Source of the DNA: Bowmanella denitrificans | GTDB lineage: Bacteria; Pseudomonadota; Gammaproteobacteria; Enterobacterales; Alteromonadaceae | Direction: 5' to 3' | Assembly: GCF_002887595.1 (NCBI RefSeq) | Contig: NZ_PEBU01000002.1 | Location: forward strand, 1 to 64,000 | DNA length: 64,000 bases | Shown: in pieces, positions 46,835 to 54,339 of the stretch | Numbering within the stretch: the first letter of the stretch is position 1 | Layout: each line of letters opens with the position of its first letter | The notes under the pieces: model-generated | Seen by the model: the letters and a program-made list of their open reading frames with translations, nothing else | What the model was told of the DNA's origin: nothing | The model's database searches: none | Made by a program: the position numbers and the translations under genes

Positions 46835-47542
46835 ATGCACAAATCCGACCGACTCTTTCAGCTAACTCATTTATTACGTACCTATCAGCCCATTACGGCG
46901 GCACAGCTTGCTGAGCGGATGGGGCTGTCGGTACGTACTATCTACCGCTACGTGGACGATTTGTCGGTGGCAGGTATTCCGGTGTATGGCGAAGCGGGGA
47001 TTGGCTACCGGTTAATGGAGGGGTTTGAGCTACCGCCACTGACATTGACCGCACAGGAGCTTGAAGCCCTGATGCTGGGCGTGAAATTAGTGGCATCCCG
47101 CACCGGTCATCAGCTTGGGCAGGCGGCCCGTGCATTACAGGGCAAAATTGAGGCGGCTGTACCGGTAGCTTTGACACGGCAAGTGGAGCAGCAGCGGTTT
47201 GTGCGAGTGCCGGATGAATCCGTAGACATTATGCAATTGCCGCGATGGGATGCGCTTTACATCGCCATTGCGAACAACCAACAGCTGAAGATTCAATACC
47301 ATTCATTACAAGAACAACAAAGCGCGCGTCAGATTCAGCCGCTGGGGCTGTTTTACTGGGGCGGCAAATGGACGTTGGGTGCCTGGTGTTTTAAACGTCA
47401 GCAATACCGGGATTTTCGTGTAGACAGGTTAACGGCCGTTATGACGCCTGCTGCAAGTTTGCCTTGCCCGGCGCATATTTCCCTGGCGGATTACTTGGCC
47501 CTTAAACGCGATGCCACTGACACAAGGTTGTCAGCAGGGTAG
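46835..47542 (+). CDS. YafY-type HTH/WYL transcriptional regulator
   Basis: A 235-residue regulator. The N-terminal HTH_11 reads RLFQLTHLLRTYQPITAAQL then AERMGLSVRTIYRYVDDLSVAGIPVYGEAG; the middle and C-terminal part is a WYL domain (LYIAIANNQQLKIQYHSL, LYYWGGKW-type LFYWGGKWTLGAWC, RDFRVDRL). WYL proteins respond to small ligands or nucleic acid. A 106-residue protein follows 34 bases later and is its probable target or partner. Confidence 0.92.
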   Translation: MHKSDRLFQLTHLLRTYQPITAAQLAERMGLSVRTIYRYVDDLSVAGIPVYGEAGIGYRLMEGFELPPLTLTAQELEALMLGVKLVASRTGHQLGQAARALQGKIEAAVPVALTRQVEQQRFVRVPDESVDIMQLPRWDALYIAIANNQQLKIQYHSLQEQQSARQIQPLGLFYWGGKWTLGAWCFKRQQYRDFRVDRLTAVMTPAASLPCPAHISLADYLALKRDATDTRLSAG

Positions 47543-47576
47543 CCTTAAACTGGTTTCTCCATCACAAGGAGACACT

Positions 47577-47897
47577 ATGAATACCTTAGATATTAATCAG
47601 TTTACCGGCCTGGAATGGGGCCGGTTTAAACTTAAAAATGGCGTAACAGAAGCACAGTTGCTGGCCTGCCACGCCCGGGTGACCAGAGAGTTTATGTCTC
47701 AGCAGCAGGGCATACTGGGGCATTATTTACTTAAGGGGCCGGACGGTCAGTATGTGGATCTGGCGCTGGCCGACAGCCAGGACCGGGCCGAGCAGGTCTG
47801 TGCCATGTGGATGGACAATGCCGCAACCCTGGCCTTGGTGGAACAGTTGGATCCCGCATCGGTGGATATCAGCTTCTGGCAACGGCTCGGCGCTTAA
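47577..47897 (+). CDS. small conserved protein, dimeric alpha/beta-barrel-like
   Basis: A 106-residue cytoplasmic protein. I recognise no named family, but the pattern (GRFKLKNGVTEAQLLACHARV, a HYLLKGPDGQYVDLALADS strand pair, then DRAEQVCAMW) resembles the antibiotic-biosynthesis monooxygenase fold, whose members often neighbour YafY-type regulators. It has AAGGAG six bases before its ATG. The open frame extends back to 47511 but into the regulator gene. Function not known. Confidence 0.7.
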   Translation: MNTLDINQFTGLEWGRFKLKNGVTEAQLLACHARVTREFMSQQQGILGHYLLKGPDGQYVDLALADSQDRAEQVCAMWMDNAATLALVEQLDPASVDISFWQRLGA

Positions 47898-47923
47898 CTT
47901 TTCACAGCACGTTTTTCTATTGG

Positions 47924-47947
47924 CGGGGCATCAGGCCCCGATTTTTT
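47924..47947 (+). terminator. intrinsic terminator between convergent genes
   Basis: The stem CGGGGC with GCCCCG (loop ATCAG) is followed by TTTTTT. The T run touches the stop codon of the convergent methyltransferase gene. Confidence 0.88.
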
Positions 47948-48392
47948 ATAGCCAGCGACGAGTCTGCTGACAATACGCTTCGTATTGATGTTTAAATTTG
48001 TGCTGCATCTGGGCCTCCTCAAAGGGGATATACCAGAAATGCAGCATCACAAAAAACACCCCAACCAGTAGCCAGGCAGCCGGGGCGGCAAAGCATAAAA
48101 TTGCTGCACCGCTAAGGCCAGTCAGCATCCCCAGATACATTGGATTTCGGCTGTAGCGAAACAGGCCGGCCTGAATTAATTTATCCGGCTCGCCAAAGGT
48201 AGGAATATTGGTTTGTTGGCGGACAAACAGCCGTTTATGCCAGATGGCTATGGCCAGACCGGCGATTAATATTGGTACACCAGCAAGGTTGGCAGGATAG
48301 GGCAACCAATGTGGCCCATCCAGCCAATAACAAACGGGCGCCATGGTAAAAGCGAGCAGAAAAAATACCTGTGGGGGTAACAGTCTTTGCAT
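47946..48392 (-). CDS. PEMT/ICMT-like membrane methyltransferase
   Basis: A 148-residue membrane protein with about four helices. The C-terminal half has RYSRNPMYLGML, the SAM/phospholipid methyltransferase motif, followed by LHFWYIPFEEAQMQHKFKHQYEAYCQQTRRWL read in pieces (E-E-x-x-L/M, Y-x-x-Y). It belongs to the isoprenylcysteine carboxyl methyltransferase/phospholipid methyltransferase family; the substrate in bacteria is usually unknown. I chose ATG 48392 with GGAG six bases upstream. It lies 45 bases downstream of the Crp/Fnr-type gene, in the same direction. Confidence 0.85.
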   Translation of the reverse strand: MQRLLPPQVFFLLAFTMAPVCYWLDGPHWLPYPANLAGVPILIAGLAIAIWHKRLFVRQQTNIPTFGEPDKLIQAGLFRYSRNPMYLGMLTGLSGAAILCFAAPAAWLLVGVFFVMLHFWYIPFEEAQMQHKFKHQYEAYCQQTRRWL

Positions 48393-48437
48393 CTTCATCT
48401 CCGGTGAGCGGTTTTTCAGCAAAGTCTGCCATGGTTG

Positions 48438-49040
48438 TCAGGCGGTTTCCTTAACCTGGGTTAAGCCCATTTTGGCGCGGATTCTGGATAAGGCCACATC
48501 GGTAATACCCAGATACATGGCCACCTGATAAAGGGGGTAATGCTGGGCATCGTCACCAAACTCTCGCAGAAAGCCCTGATAACGTTGCTGAGCATCCTGC
48601 AACAGAAAGCTGGCTTCACGCCGTTCTTTTTTTATCGCCAGTCCTTCAAGCAGCATGCGGGTCAGGTGGTTCCAGGCGGTGTAACTGTCGGCCAGGTGCG
48701 TGAGCTCGCGATAACTGATGCAGGCAGTCAGGTTATTGGTGAGAGCCTGGGTGGAAAACGGACTGGGCTGATTGGCTATCAGGCTGTGCATGCAGGCAAA
48801 CAGGCTACCTGGGCGGGTTAGCGATTTATTGCGTTCCTTGCCCTGCGGCGTCAGGTAATAATAGCGCCCCAGACCTTCCAGGATAAAATACAGGCGCTGC
48901 GGTGCTTCTCCGGCGCGAAATATACATTCACCACTTTCCCAATGTTTAAGCTTAAAGCAGCCAGCAGCAGCGTGCCAGGCAGAATCATCCAGTTGAATAT
49001 GGCGACCAAGGGCACTTCTGAGATTTTCCAGGTTCGGCAT
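48438..49040 (-). CDS. Crp/Fnr-family transcriptional regulator
   Basis: A 200-residue regulator with an N-terminal cyclic-nucleotide-binding fold (WESGECIFRAGEAPQRLYFI, LEGLGRYYYLTPQGKERN) and a C-terminal winged helix (YPLYQVAMYLGITDVALSRIRAKMGL). The cAMP phosphate-contact residues are not conserved and there is no FNR-like cysteine set, so the signal is unknown. ATG 49040 has GGAA upstream. The methyltransferase gene follows it. Confidence 0.88.
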   Translation of the reverse strand: MPNLENLRSALGRHIQLDDSAWHAAAGCFKLKHWESGECIFRAGEAPQRLYFILEGLGRYYYLTPQGKERNKSLTRPGSLFACMHSLIANQPSPFSTQALTNNLTACISYRELTHLADSYTAWNHLTRMLLEGLAIKKERREASFLLQDAQQRYQGFLREFGDDAQHYPLYQVAMYLGITDVALSRIRAKMGLTQVKETA

Positions 49041-49150
49041 AATAGTTCCAATTGATGTTTTTTTATCCGCGGCCGTACAGCTTATGTCAGTTGCCAAACG
49101 CTGTCATTGGATTTATGTTGAGCGTCCTCGTTTATCCATAAGGATACCTT

Positions 49151-49492
49151 TTGCCACATTGTATTGTTGAATATTCCAAGGCGCTGGAAAGCCGCATTAT
49201 GCCTGAGTCCATGTTACAGGCCGTATACCAGGGCGCGGTGGAGTCTGGCTTGTTTACTCCGTCGGCCATTAAAAGTCGTGCCATTGCCTGCGACTATTAT
49301 ATGGTGGGCGATCAGGTGGCGGACTTTATTCATATCAGTTTGCGTATTTTGTCCGGTCGCACTGATGAGCAGAAAAATACCCTGAGCCAAGCGGTGCTGG
49401 CTAAATTTAAAACGCTGCCGCTAAGCCAGGTATCGGTTACCGTCGAAGTGCTGGATATCCATACTGATAGCTACGCCAAGTTGATACTTTAA
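49151..49492 (+). CDS. 5-carboxymethyl-2-hydroxymuconate isomerase-like tautomerase
   Basis: A 113-residue member of the CHMI (tautomerase superfamily) family: MPHCIVEYSKALES, with Pro2, which becomes the N-terminal catalytic base after Met removal, then SGLFTPSAIKSRAIACDYYMVGDQ read as SGLF...IK.R...CD, and FIHISLRILSGRT. It starts at TTG 49151, six bases after AGGA, a spacing that decides the start. In other bacteria CHMI works in homoprotocatechuate breakdown, but no such pathway is present here, so the substrate may differ. Confidence 0.88.
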   Translation: MPHCIVEYSKALESRIMPESMLQAVYQGAVESGLFTPSAIKSRAIACDYYMVGDQVADFIHISLRILSGRTDEQKNTLSQAVLAKFKTLPLSQVSVTVEVLDIHTDSYAKLIL

Positions 49493-49527
49493 AGCAGCCC
49501 GCAAAAGACACATACAAGGAGTGAATA

Positions 49528-49720
49528 ATGAAACGGATTTTGATGTTACTTACCGCCTGTTGTTTAAGCGCGTGTACCAGCACGACGGAAACGCCAGACC
49601 CGCTTTAACTTTTGCATTAAAAATGAAAATTGTGACCTGGTGGCTAAGGCCCGGGAATGCCCGGGACTGGACGTACTGACATCAAAGGGTACTATCATCA
49701 CAACAAGAACATTGCTGTAA
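49528..49720 (+). pseudogene. small lipoprotein gene with apparent frameshift
   Basis: From ATG 49528 (AAGGAG six bases upstream) the product is MKRILMLLTACCLSAC plus ten residues, ending at TAA 49606-49608: a 26-residue lipoprotein stub with a good LSAC lipobox. In the +1 frame the coding-like stretch continues RFNFCIKNENCDLVAKAREC then PGLDVLTSKG and stops at 49718-49720, eight bases before the esterase's ATG. The cysteine spacing and clean stop suggest one gene of about 63 residues broken by a frameshift (mutation or sequencing error). The 26-residue form might still be made. Confidence 0.6.
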
Positions 49721-49729
49721 GGAGTGTAA

Positions 49730-50566
49730 ATGAAGGCATATGTTAGCGCACTGCTGTTGTTACTCAGTGCCAGGGTGCTGGCTTTTGACGTGCAGGTACT
49801 GGAGATTAACAGTGACAGTATGGGCATCAGCCATAAGGCAACGATGGTGTTACCCGACAGTTATACCGAGGGTGACAGGCGTTACCCTGTACTGTATCTG
49901 CTGCACGGCCATGGTGGGAATTACCAGAATTGGGCAGAGCGTACCGATGTAGAAGCATTGGCCGACAAGCATCAGATGTTGATCGTGATGCCGGACGGTA
50001 ATATTGACAGCTGGTATCTGGACAGTGCGGTAAAAGCCAATAGCCAATATCAGCGTTATATTGGCGAAGAAATTCCGGCTTTTATCGATGCCCGGTTTCG
50101 TACTGTGGCCGAGCGCAGTGGCCGAGCTATTACTGGCCTGAGCATGGGGGGATTCGGCGCATTAAATGTGGCACTGGCCTATCCGCAGCACTTTATTGCT
50201 GCCGGTAGCACCAGTGGCGGCGTGGACCCCCGTGGTTTTGAGGGTAAATGGGGCTTAAATGAGGTACTTGGCGATCCTGTTGTTAACCAGCAGGCGTGGA
50301 TGCAAAAGGCCATTGTTAATCGTCTGGCCGTGCTAAAGCAGCATCAACTGGGGTTGATCGTGGATTGCGGAGTGGACGATTTCTTTTTAGCAGCCAACCG
50401 CCGCTTACACCAGACACTGCTGGATGCAGGGATTGCCCATACCTATATTGAACAACCGGGTGGCCATAACTGGCCATATTGGGCGGACAGTATTGTTTAT
50501 CAGGCAGAATTTTTCAGTCGTTACCTGTCCAAGTCAGGTCAAACCGAACAGGTTTCCAACCCCTAA
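49730..50566 (+). CDS. secreted esterase, alpha/beta hydrolase (esterase D-like)
   Basis: A 278-residue exported hydrolase (signal about 1-18). The PF00756-type fold is shown by YPVLYLLHGHGGNYQNW, MLIVMPDGNIDSWY, the nucleophile Ser138 in ITGLSMGGFGALN, a late acid in IVDCGVDDFF and the catalytic His in GGHNWPYW. Relatives include tributyrin esterase and S-formylglutathione hydrolase. It follows the broken small lipoprotein by eight bases. Natural substrate unknown. Confidence 0.9.
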   Translation: MKAYVSALLLLLSARVLAFDVQVLEINSDSMGISHKATMVLPDSYTEGDRRYPVLYLLHGHGGNYQNWAERTDVEALADKHQMLIVMPDGNIDSWYLDSAVKANSQYQRYIGEEIPAFIDARFRTVAERSGRAITGLSMGGFGALNVALAYPQHFIAAGSTSGGVDPRGFEGKWGLNEVLGDPVVNQQAWMQKAIVNRLAVLKQHQLGLIVDCGVDDFFLAANRRLHQTLLDAGIAHTYIEQPGGHNWPYWADSIVYQAEFFSRYLSKSGQTEQVSNP

Positions 50567-50575
50567 CTGTATGGC

Positions 50576-50600
50576 TGTAGGCCGGGTTTAAACCCGACAA
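50576..50600. repeat. REP-like palindromic element
   Basis: CGGGTTTAAACCCG (50583-50596) is a perfect 14-bp palindrome preceded by GTAGGC and followed by ACAA, the layout of REP elements (GTAGG-stem-CCGAC). It lies between convergent genes. A RAYT remnant, the kind of enzyme that mobilises REPs, is present 7 kb away. Confidence 0.5.
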
Positions 50601-50609
50601 CACATAAAC

Positions 50610-50632
50610 AACGGCAGACTATGTCTGCCGTT
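50610..50632. terminator. bidirectional hairpin between esterase and TonB receptor
   Basis: A 10-bp stem (AACGGCAGAC with GTCTGCCGTT) has a three-base loop. It sits between the convergent gene ends and could terminate from either side. Confidence 0.65.
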
Positions 50633-50646
50633 GTCTGTCAGGGGGC

Positions 50647-52761
50647 TTACCAATGATACTGGTAACTTACCGATAGCATTCTGCCGCGACCCGGCAGTGA
50701 CGTGTCATTTTTTCCGCTACGCTGCAACTGGCTGTACAGCGGGAAGTAATCCTCGTTCAGCAAGTTTTCCAACGCCAGCGTCAGCATGCCATCACCAAGC
50801 GGCAGGTGGCTGGACAGATCCAGTAACTGATAACCTTGCACATCACGCCGACCAAAAGCATTTGCGCCATTGATACGATAGTCTTGGTCCATTACCGCCG
50901 TGATACGTAACTGGCTTTGCCAGCCATTTTGGTTGGTGTATTGCAAGCTGGCAGCGAGCTTATCCGGGGCAATGCTAAAGCCATACATGGGCTGGTAATG
51001 TTCTGCATTTTCAGCTTTTTCTTCCCCGCTGGCATGGCTGTAACTAAGATCCAGGCGCCACTGATCGTTAAAATCATAGGCTGCGCTGGCCTCAAAGCCC
51101 TTAATACGCACCTGATTTCGTTTCAGGCTAAGGCCCATATTTTGCGAGACAACACCACCCAGATCCGATTCTGAGCGAAACAGAGCGGCACTGATTGACA
51201 GACCCGCTATATTGCCGCGCCAGCCCAATTCGAAATCGTCGGTTTCCACCGGGCTGAGATTCGATTGGCGCAGATCAAAGGCACTGGCCGCATAGCGTAC
51301 CTGCAAACCGATGTCCGGTAATTCAAAGCCTTCATTATTGGCAATATATAGGCTGTGGTTGTCATTCACCTGCCAGGTCAGGGCCAGGTTATGCACTGTG
51401 GCACTGTAATCATACTCACTGCCATGGATTTGTGTCTGGCTGCCCAAAGTGGTGAAATCCTCAAAGCTGGCTTTAATTTTTTCATGACGAAGGCCTGCCT
51501 CCAGCGTCCAGTCGGGGCTGAATTGGTAGCGCCCTTGCACAAAAGCTGCCTGATTACTGTGGGTCAGGTCGGGGACAAAATCCTTCTCACCGGCTTCAAT
51601 AAATACCAGACCAGCGGAGCGGTCATAGGTGTCGCCGTCGTACACCGTGACCGGCATGGCGGTTTTTTCGCGGCTCAGATCCAGGCCCCAGTCCAGTTCA
51701 AGATTGTGGCTGAGACTGGACGTCAAAGTCAGCCTGGCCCCTGTGGTCTGGCTGTCCAGATAGGTTTGGGCCAGATGATTCCAGGTGGCGAAAGGCCTGC
51801 CATCAAAAGGATAAAAACGGGCGGCATAATCGCGGTGGTAAAGCTGGGCACTGAGTTTGTGGTCCGCTGTCAGCGTTTGCCTAAGCTGGGTATTTAACAC
51901 CAGATTGCGAATAGTATTTTGCTTATCAAGCTGCAGGCCTTTGATAGCCTTGGCCTTACTGATATAAGGCTGGGTGTTGACACTGGGGTCACTGGCATAC
52001 TCAGAGTCCTGCTCCAGATTGTGGTAGAGGGCGGACAAGACAAACTCACCCGTGTGCCACTGTCGCTGCAGCTTGCCAGTTAAACTCAGAATATCGGAGA
52101 AGGATTCATCCCCCTGGCTTGGCTCGGGGGCAATCATATCGCCATCCGCATCATAGAAACCCTGATGTTGGGTTAGGCTGCCGCCAAACTGATAGCGCCA
52201 GTTACCATTGCTGCCGCCTTGCTGATGGGCCAGGGTCATTGAGGTGCTGTCACGGCCAAAGTCGGTCAGGCTGGAGCGACTGCTTAGTTGAGTTTGCGCG
52301 CTGTTCTGGGCGCTGCCACTGCGGGTATGTATGTAAATGACACCGCCGGTGGCACCGCTGCCAAACACTGCATTACCGCCACGAAATACCTCGATGCGTT
52401 CTACCTGAGAAGGGGCGATATTGTGCAGATCGCGGCTGATATTACGGTTGGTGTTCATTGGTACACCATCGATTAATACCAGTGCATTGCGTCCGCGCAG
52501 TGTTGTGCCGAAGTTGGTCAGGGCAGGAGAGGGCGGGGCCATGCCGGGTACCAGTTTGGCCAGTACATCGGCCAGATTGTTGGCGCTGGCGAATTCCAGT
52601 TGCAGGGTTTGCTGATCGATCACCGAGACCTGTCGGGCAATGGAGTTCAGCTCAGAATGCATTCGCTCGCTGCGGATTTCCAGTCGCTCAATTTCACTGG
52701 CCTGTATGCCGCAAGCTAACAGGCTGGTAAAAATGGCGACGGACAGAGGTTTGATTTTCAT
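50647..52761 (-). CDS. TonB-dependent outer-membrane receptor
   Basis: A 704-residue outer-membrane receptor: signal (about 1-21), a plug domain (about 40-150; LADVLAKLVPGMAPP, LRGRNALVLIDGVPMNTNRN, VERIEVFRGGNAVFGSGATGGVIYI), a 22-strand barrel, and a terminal aromatic strand (MLSVSYQYHW). A Fur-type box upstream points to iron-dependent repression, so an iron-siderophore or haem substrate is likely. No siderophore enzymes or ABC genes are adjacent. Confidence 0.93.
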   Translation of the reverse strand: MKIKPLSVAIFTSLLACGIQASEIERLEIRSERMHSELNSIARQVSVIDQQTLQLEFASANNLADVLAKLVPGMAPPSPALTNFGTTLRGRNALVLIDGVPMNTNRNISRDLHNIAPSQVERIEVFRGGNAVFGSGATGGVIYIHTRSGSAQNSAQTQLSSRSSLTDFGRDSTSMTLAHQQGGSNGNWRYQFGGSLTQHQGFYDADGDMIAPEPSQGDESFSDILSLTGKLQRQWHTGEFVLSALYHNLEQDSEYASDPSVNTQPYISKAKAIKGLQLDKQNTIRNLVLNTQLRQTLTADHKLSAQLYHRDYAARFYPFDGRPFATWNHLAQTYLDSQTTGARLTLTSSLSHNLELDWGLDLSREKTAMPVTVYDGDTYDRSAGLVFIEAGEKDFVPDLTHSNQAAFVQGRYQFSPDWTLEAGLRHEKIKASFEDFTTLGSQTQIHGSEYDYSATVHNLALTWQVNDNHSLYIANNEGFELPDIGLQVRYAASAFDLRQSNLSPVETDDFELGWRGNIAGLSISAALFRSESDLGGVVSQNMGLSLKRNQVRIKGFEASAAYDFNDQWRLDLSYSHASGEEKAENAEHYQPMYGFSIAPDKLAASLQYTNQNGWQSQLRITAVMDQDYRINGANAFGRRDVQGYQLLDLSSHLPLGDGMLTLALENLLNEDYFPLYSQLQRSGKNDTSLPGRGRMLSVSYQYHW

Positions 52762-52809
52762 TATATGACTTCCCTGGGTTGTGGTGCGCGGGAGTCTACC
52801 ATTTGGTTA

Positions 52810-52828
52810 AATGAAATCAATTCTCATT
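52810..52828 (-). promoter_or_regulatory. Fur box upstream of TonB receptor gene
   Basis: The minus-strand 19-mer includes TGAGAATTGATTTCA, a good 7-1-7 inverted repeat against the Fur consensus TGATAAT-N-ATTATCA. It is 49 bases ahead of the receptor's start codon. Confidence 0.72.
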
Positions 52829-52892
52829 AATATGATCCTATTCTGATCCTACCAGCACATAACCTGGTTGGTTCAATACGTAGCCGTCTTGC

Positions 52893-54125
52893 TTATGTCC
52901 TGGTTTTTACACAATTGCGGCCGGCCTTTTTGGCGTCATACAAGGCCATATCCGCTTGTTTCATCACCGCCATAAATTCGCCGGCTCTGCTGCTTCGCTC
53001 TGCCACACCAAAACTGCAGGTCACCCGTACATTCTGCTTGCCGGGTGATGATTTTTTTGACCTGGATTTGGCCGTTTGCTTGGTCTTTTTTGGCGGTCTG
53101 TCTGGGCTTCGGATCACCATCTGGTAATTAGCGATATCCTCTCGTAGTGCTTCCAGATGCGGTACTATCTGCGCTGGCTCGCGACGTGGAAAAATGAGGG
53201 TAAATTCCTCGCCGCCATAACGGAAGGCCTTACCGCCGCCCGTCACCCTGGTCATACGGCTGGCTACCAAACGCAGCACCTGGTCCCCCACATCATGGCC
53301 ATAGGTATCATTAAATGACTTAAAATGGTCGATATCGGCCATCACCACCACATACTTTTTACCAAGGGTCTGCACATATTGCATTAGTGCCCGGCGTGAC
53401 GGGATGCCAGTCAGTTCGTCGCGAAACGCCATATTATGGCTATCCAGAATAACACTGAGCAGAAACAACAAGGCAATAGACAGCAGGGACAGTTGTATGG
53501 ACAGGAGCTGTTGCGGACCATGCCATTGCATCAGAGGGAGCAGCAACAGGCTGACAAATAATACGCAATGATTATTGGTTGGACTCAACCCAATGCGTAG
53601 CAGGGCTGTCAGCAATAATATGGCGTACAGAGACACATCCAGTGCACTAAAGTGTGCCGAATAGGTGGGATATAACCATTGTTGCACTGGCGCCAGCCAG
53701 TTAAGCGAAAGAGTTGTGAGTGGGGTATAAAGCAGATAAGCAATAAGTATCGCTAAACCAATCTGCCCCAATCCAAGCAGTGCATTAAAGGGCGCAAAAC
53801 CCCGGTCTTTATCCCATAGCAGCCAGGCCATGGCGGCCATCAGCAGCAAGGGTAATGGCACAGTGTCGGGGTTTAGCCATAATTGTCCAGAGTAAAGCTG
53901 AGCTGCATAGGGTAAAAGCAGCAACACACAGTACAGTGTCATGCGGGAGCGGGAAAATTTTATCGCCACCAATGCTGCGCAGCCCATTGCCAGAAATGGC
54001 AGATAAGCTAACTGTCCGGACCATTTAAGCAACCAGGGATGGGCGCTTTGCGCTGCCATCAGGCAGAGTGTCAGTAGTATCAGAGCGGGAAATGTGCGCC
54101 GGGCCAATAACTGCAGGTTTTGCAA
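52893..54125 (-). CDS. membrane diguanylate cyclase with basic insert in GGDEF domain
   Basis: A 410-residue inner-membrane enzyme that should make c-di-GMP. About seven hydrophobic helices (1-225) form an N-terminal membrane domain of unrecognised type. The GGDEF domain starts at RDELTGIPSRRAL, has DIDHFKSFNDTYGHDVGD and the active motif YGGEEF (near 304-309), and ends SFGVAERSS, MYDAKKAGRN-like LYDAKKAGRN. Between DIANYQMVI and VRVTCSFG is an unusual run of about 24 mostly Lys/Ser/Arg residues. The usual inhibitory RxxD site before GGEEF is not evident. No phosphodiesterase domain is present. Confidence 0.9.
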   Translation of the reverse strand: MQNLQLLARRTFPALILLTLCLMAAQSAHPWLLKWSGQLAYLPFLAMGCAALVAIKFSRSRMTLYCVLLLLPYAAQLYSGQLWLNPDTVPLPLLLMAAMAWLLWDKDRGFAPFNALLGLGQIGLAILIAYLLYTPLTTLSLNWLAPVQQWLYPTYSAHFSALDVSLYAILLLTALLRIGLSPTNNHCVLFVSLLLLPLMQWHGPQQLLSIQLSLLSIALLFLLSVILDSHNMAFRDELTGIPSRRALMQYVQTLGKKYVVVMADIDHFKSFNDTYGHDVGDQVLRLVASRMTRVTGGGKAFRYGGEEFTLIFPRREPAQIVPHLEALREDIANYQMVIRSPDRPPKKTKQTAKSRSKKSSPGKQNVRVTCSFGVAERSSRAGEFMAVMKQADMALYDAKKAGRNCVKTRT

Positions 54126-54248
54126 AAAGTAGCACTCCTTATTGGTTCGACAACCATTCTAAAACAACCCATGCAAGAGTTGAAAGGTTCCAGTCCTGTC
54201 CGGCTGGCTTTATCACAGCAGCACAAAGTATCGCTATACTTGTGTGGC

Positions 54249-54266
54249 TGACAACCCGTTGACAAC
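54249..54266. promoter_or_regulatory. tandem TGACAAC half-sites upstream of the sigma-54 activator gene
   Basis: TGACAAC occurs at 54249-54255 and again at 54260-54266, an 11-bp period, about 75-90 bases before the activator's ATG. The core TGACA equals half of the palindrome at 61281-61301, so autoregulation is possible. The same layout on the minus strand (TTGTCAA-CGGG-TTGTCAG) also resembles a weak Pho box. Candidate only. Confidence 0.3.
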
Positions 54267-54339
54267 AAAGATTAAAAACAAACTTCGTTTATTTACTCGC
54301 CAGCGGTATCCAGAGTGAAGCGTAATTTGGGAGGCGCTG

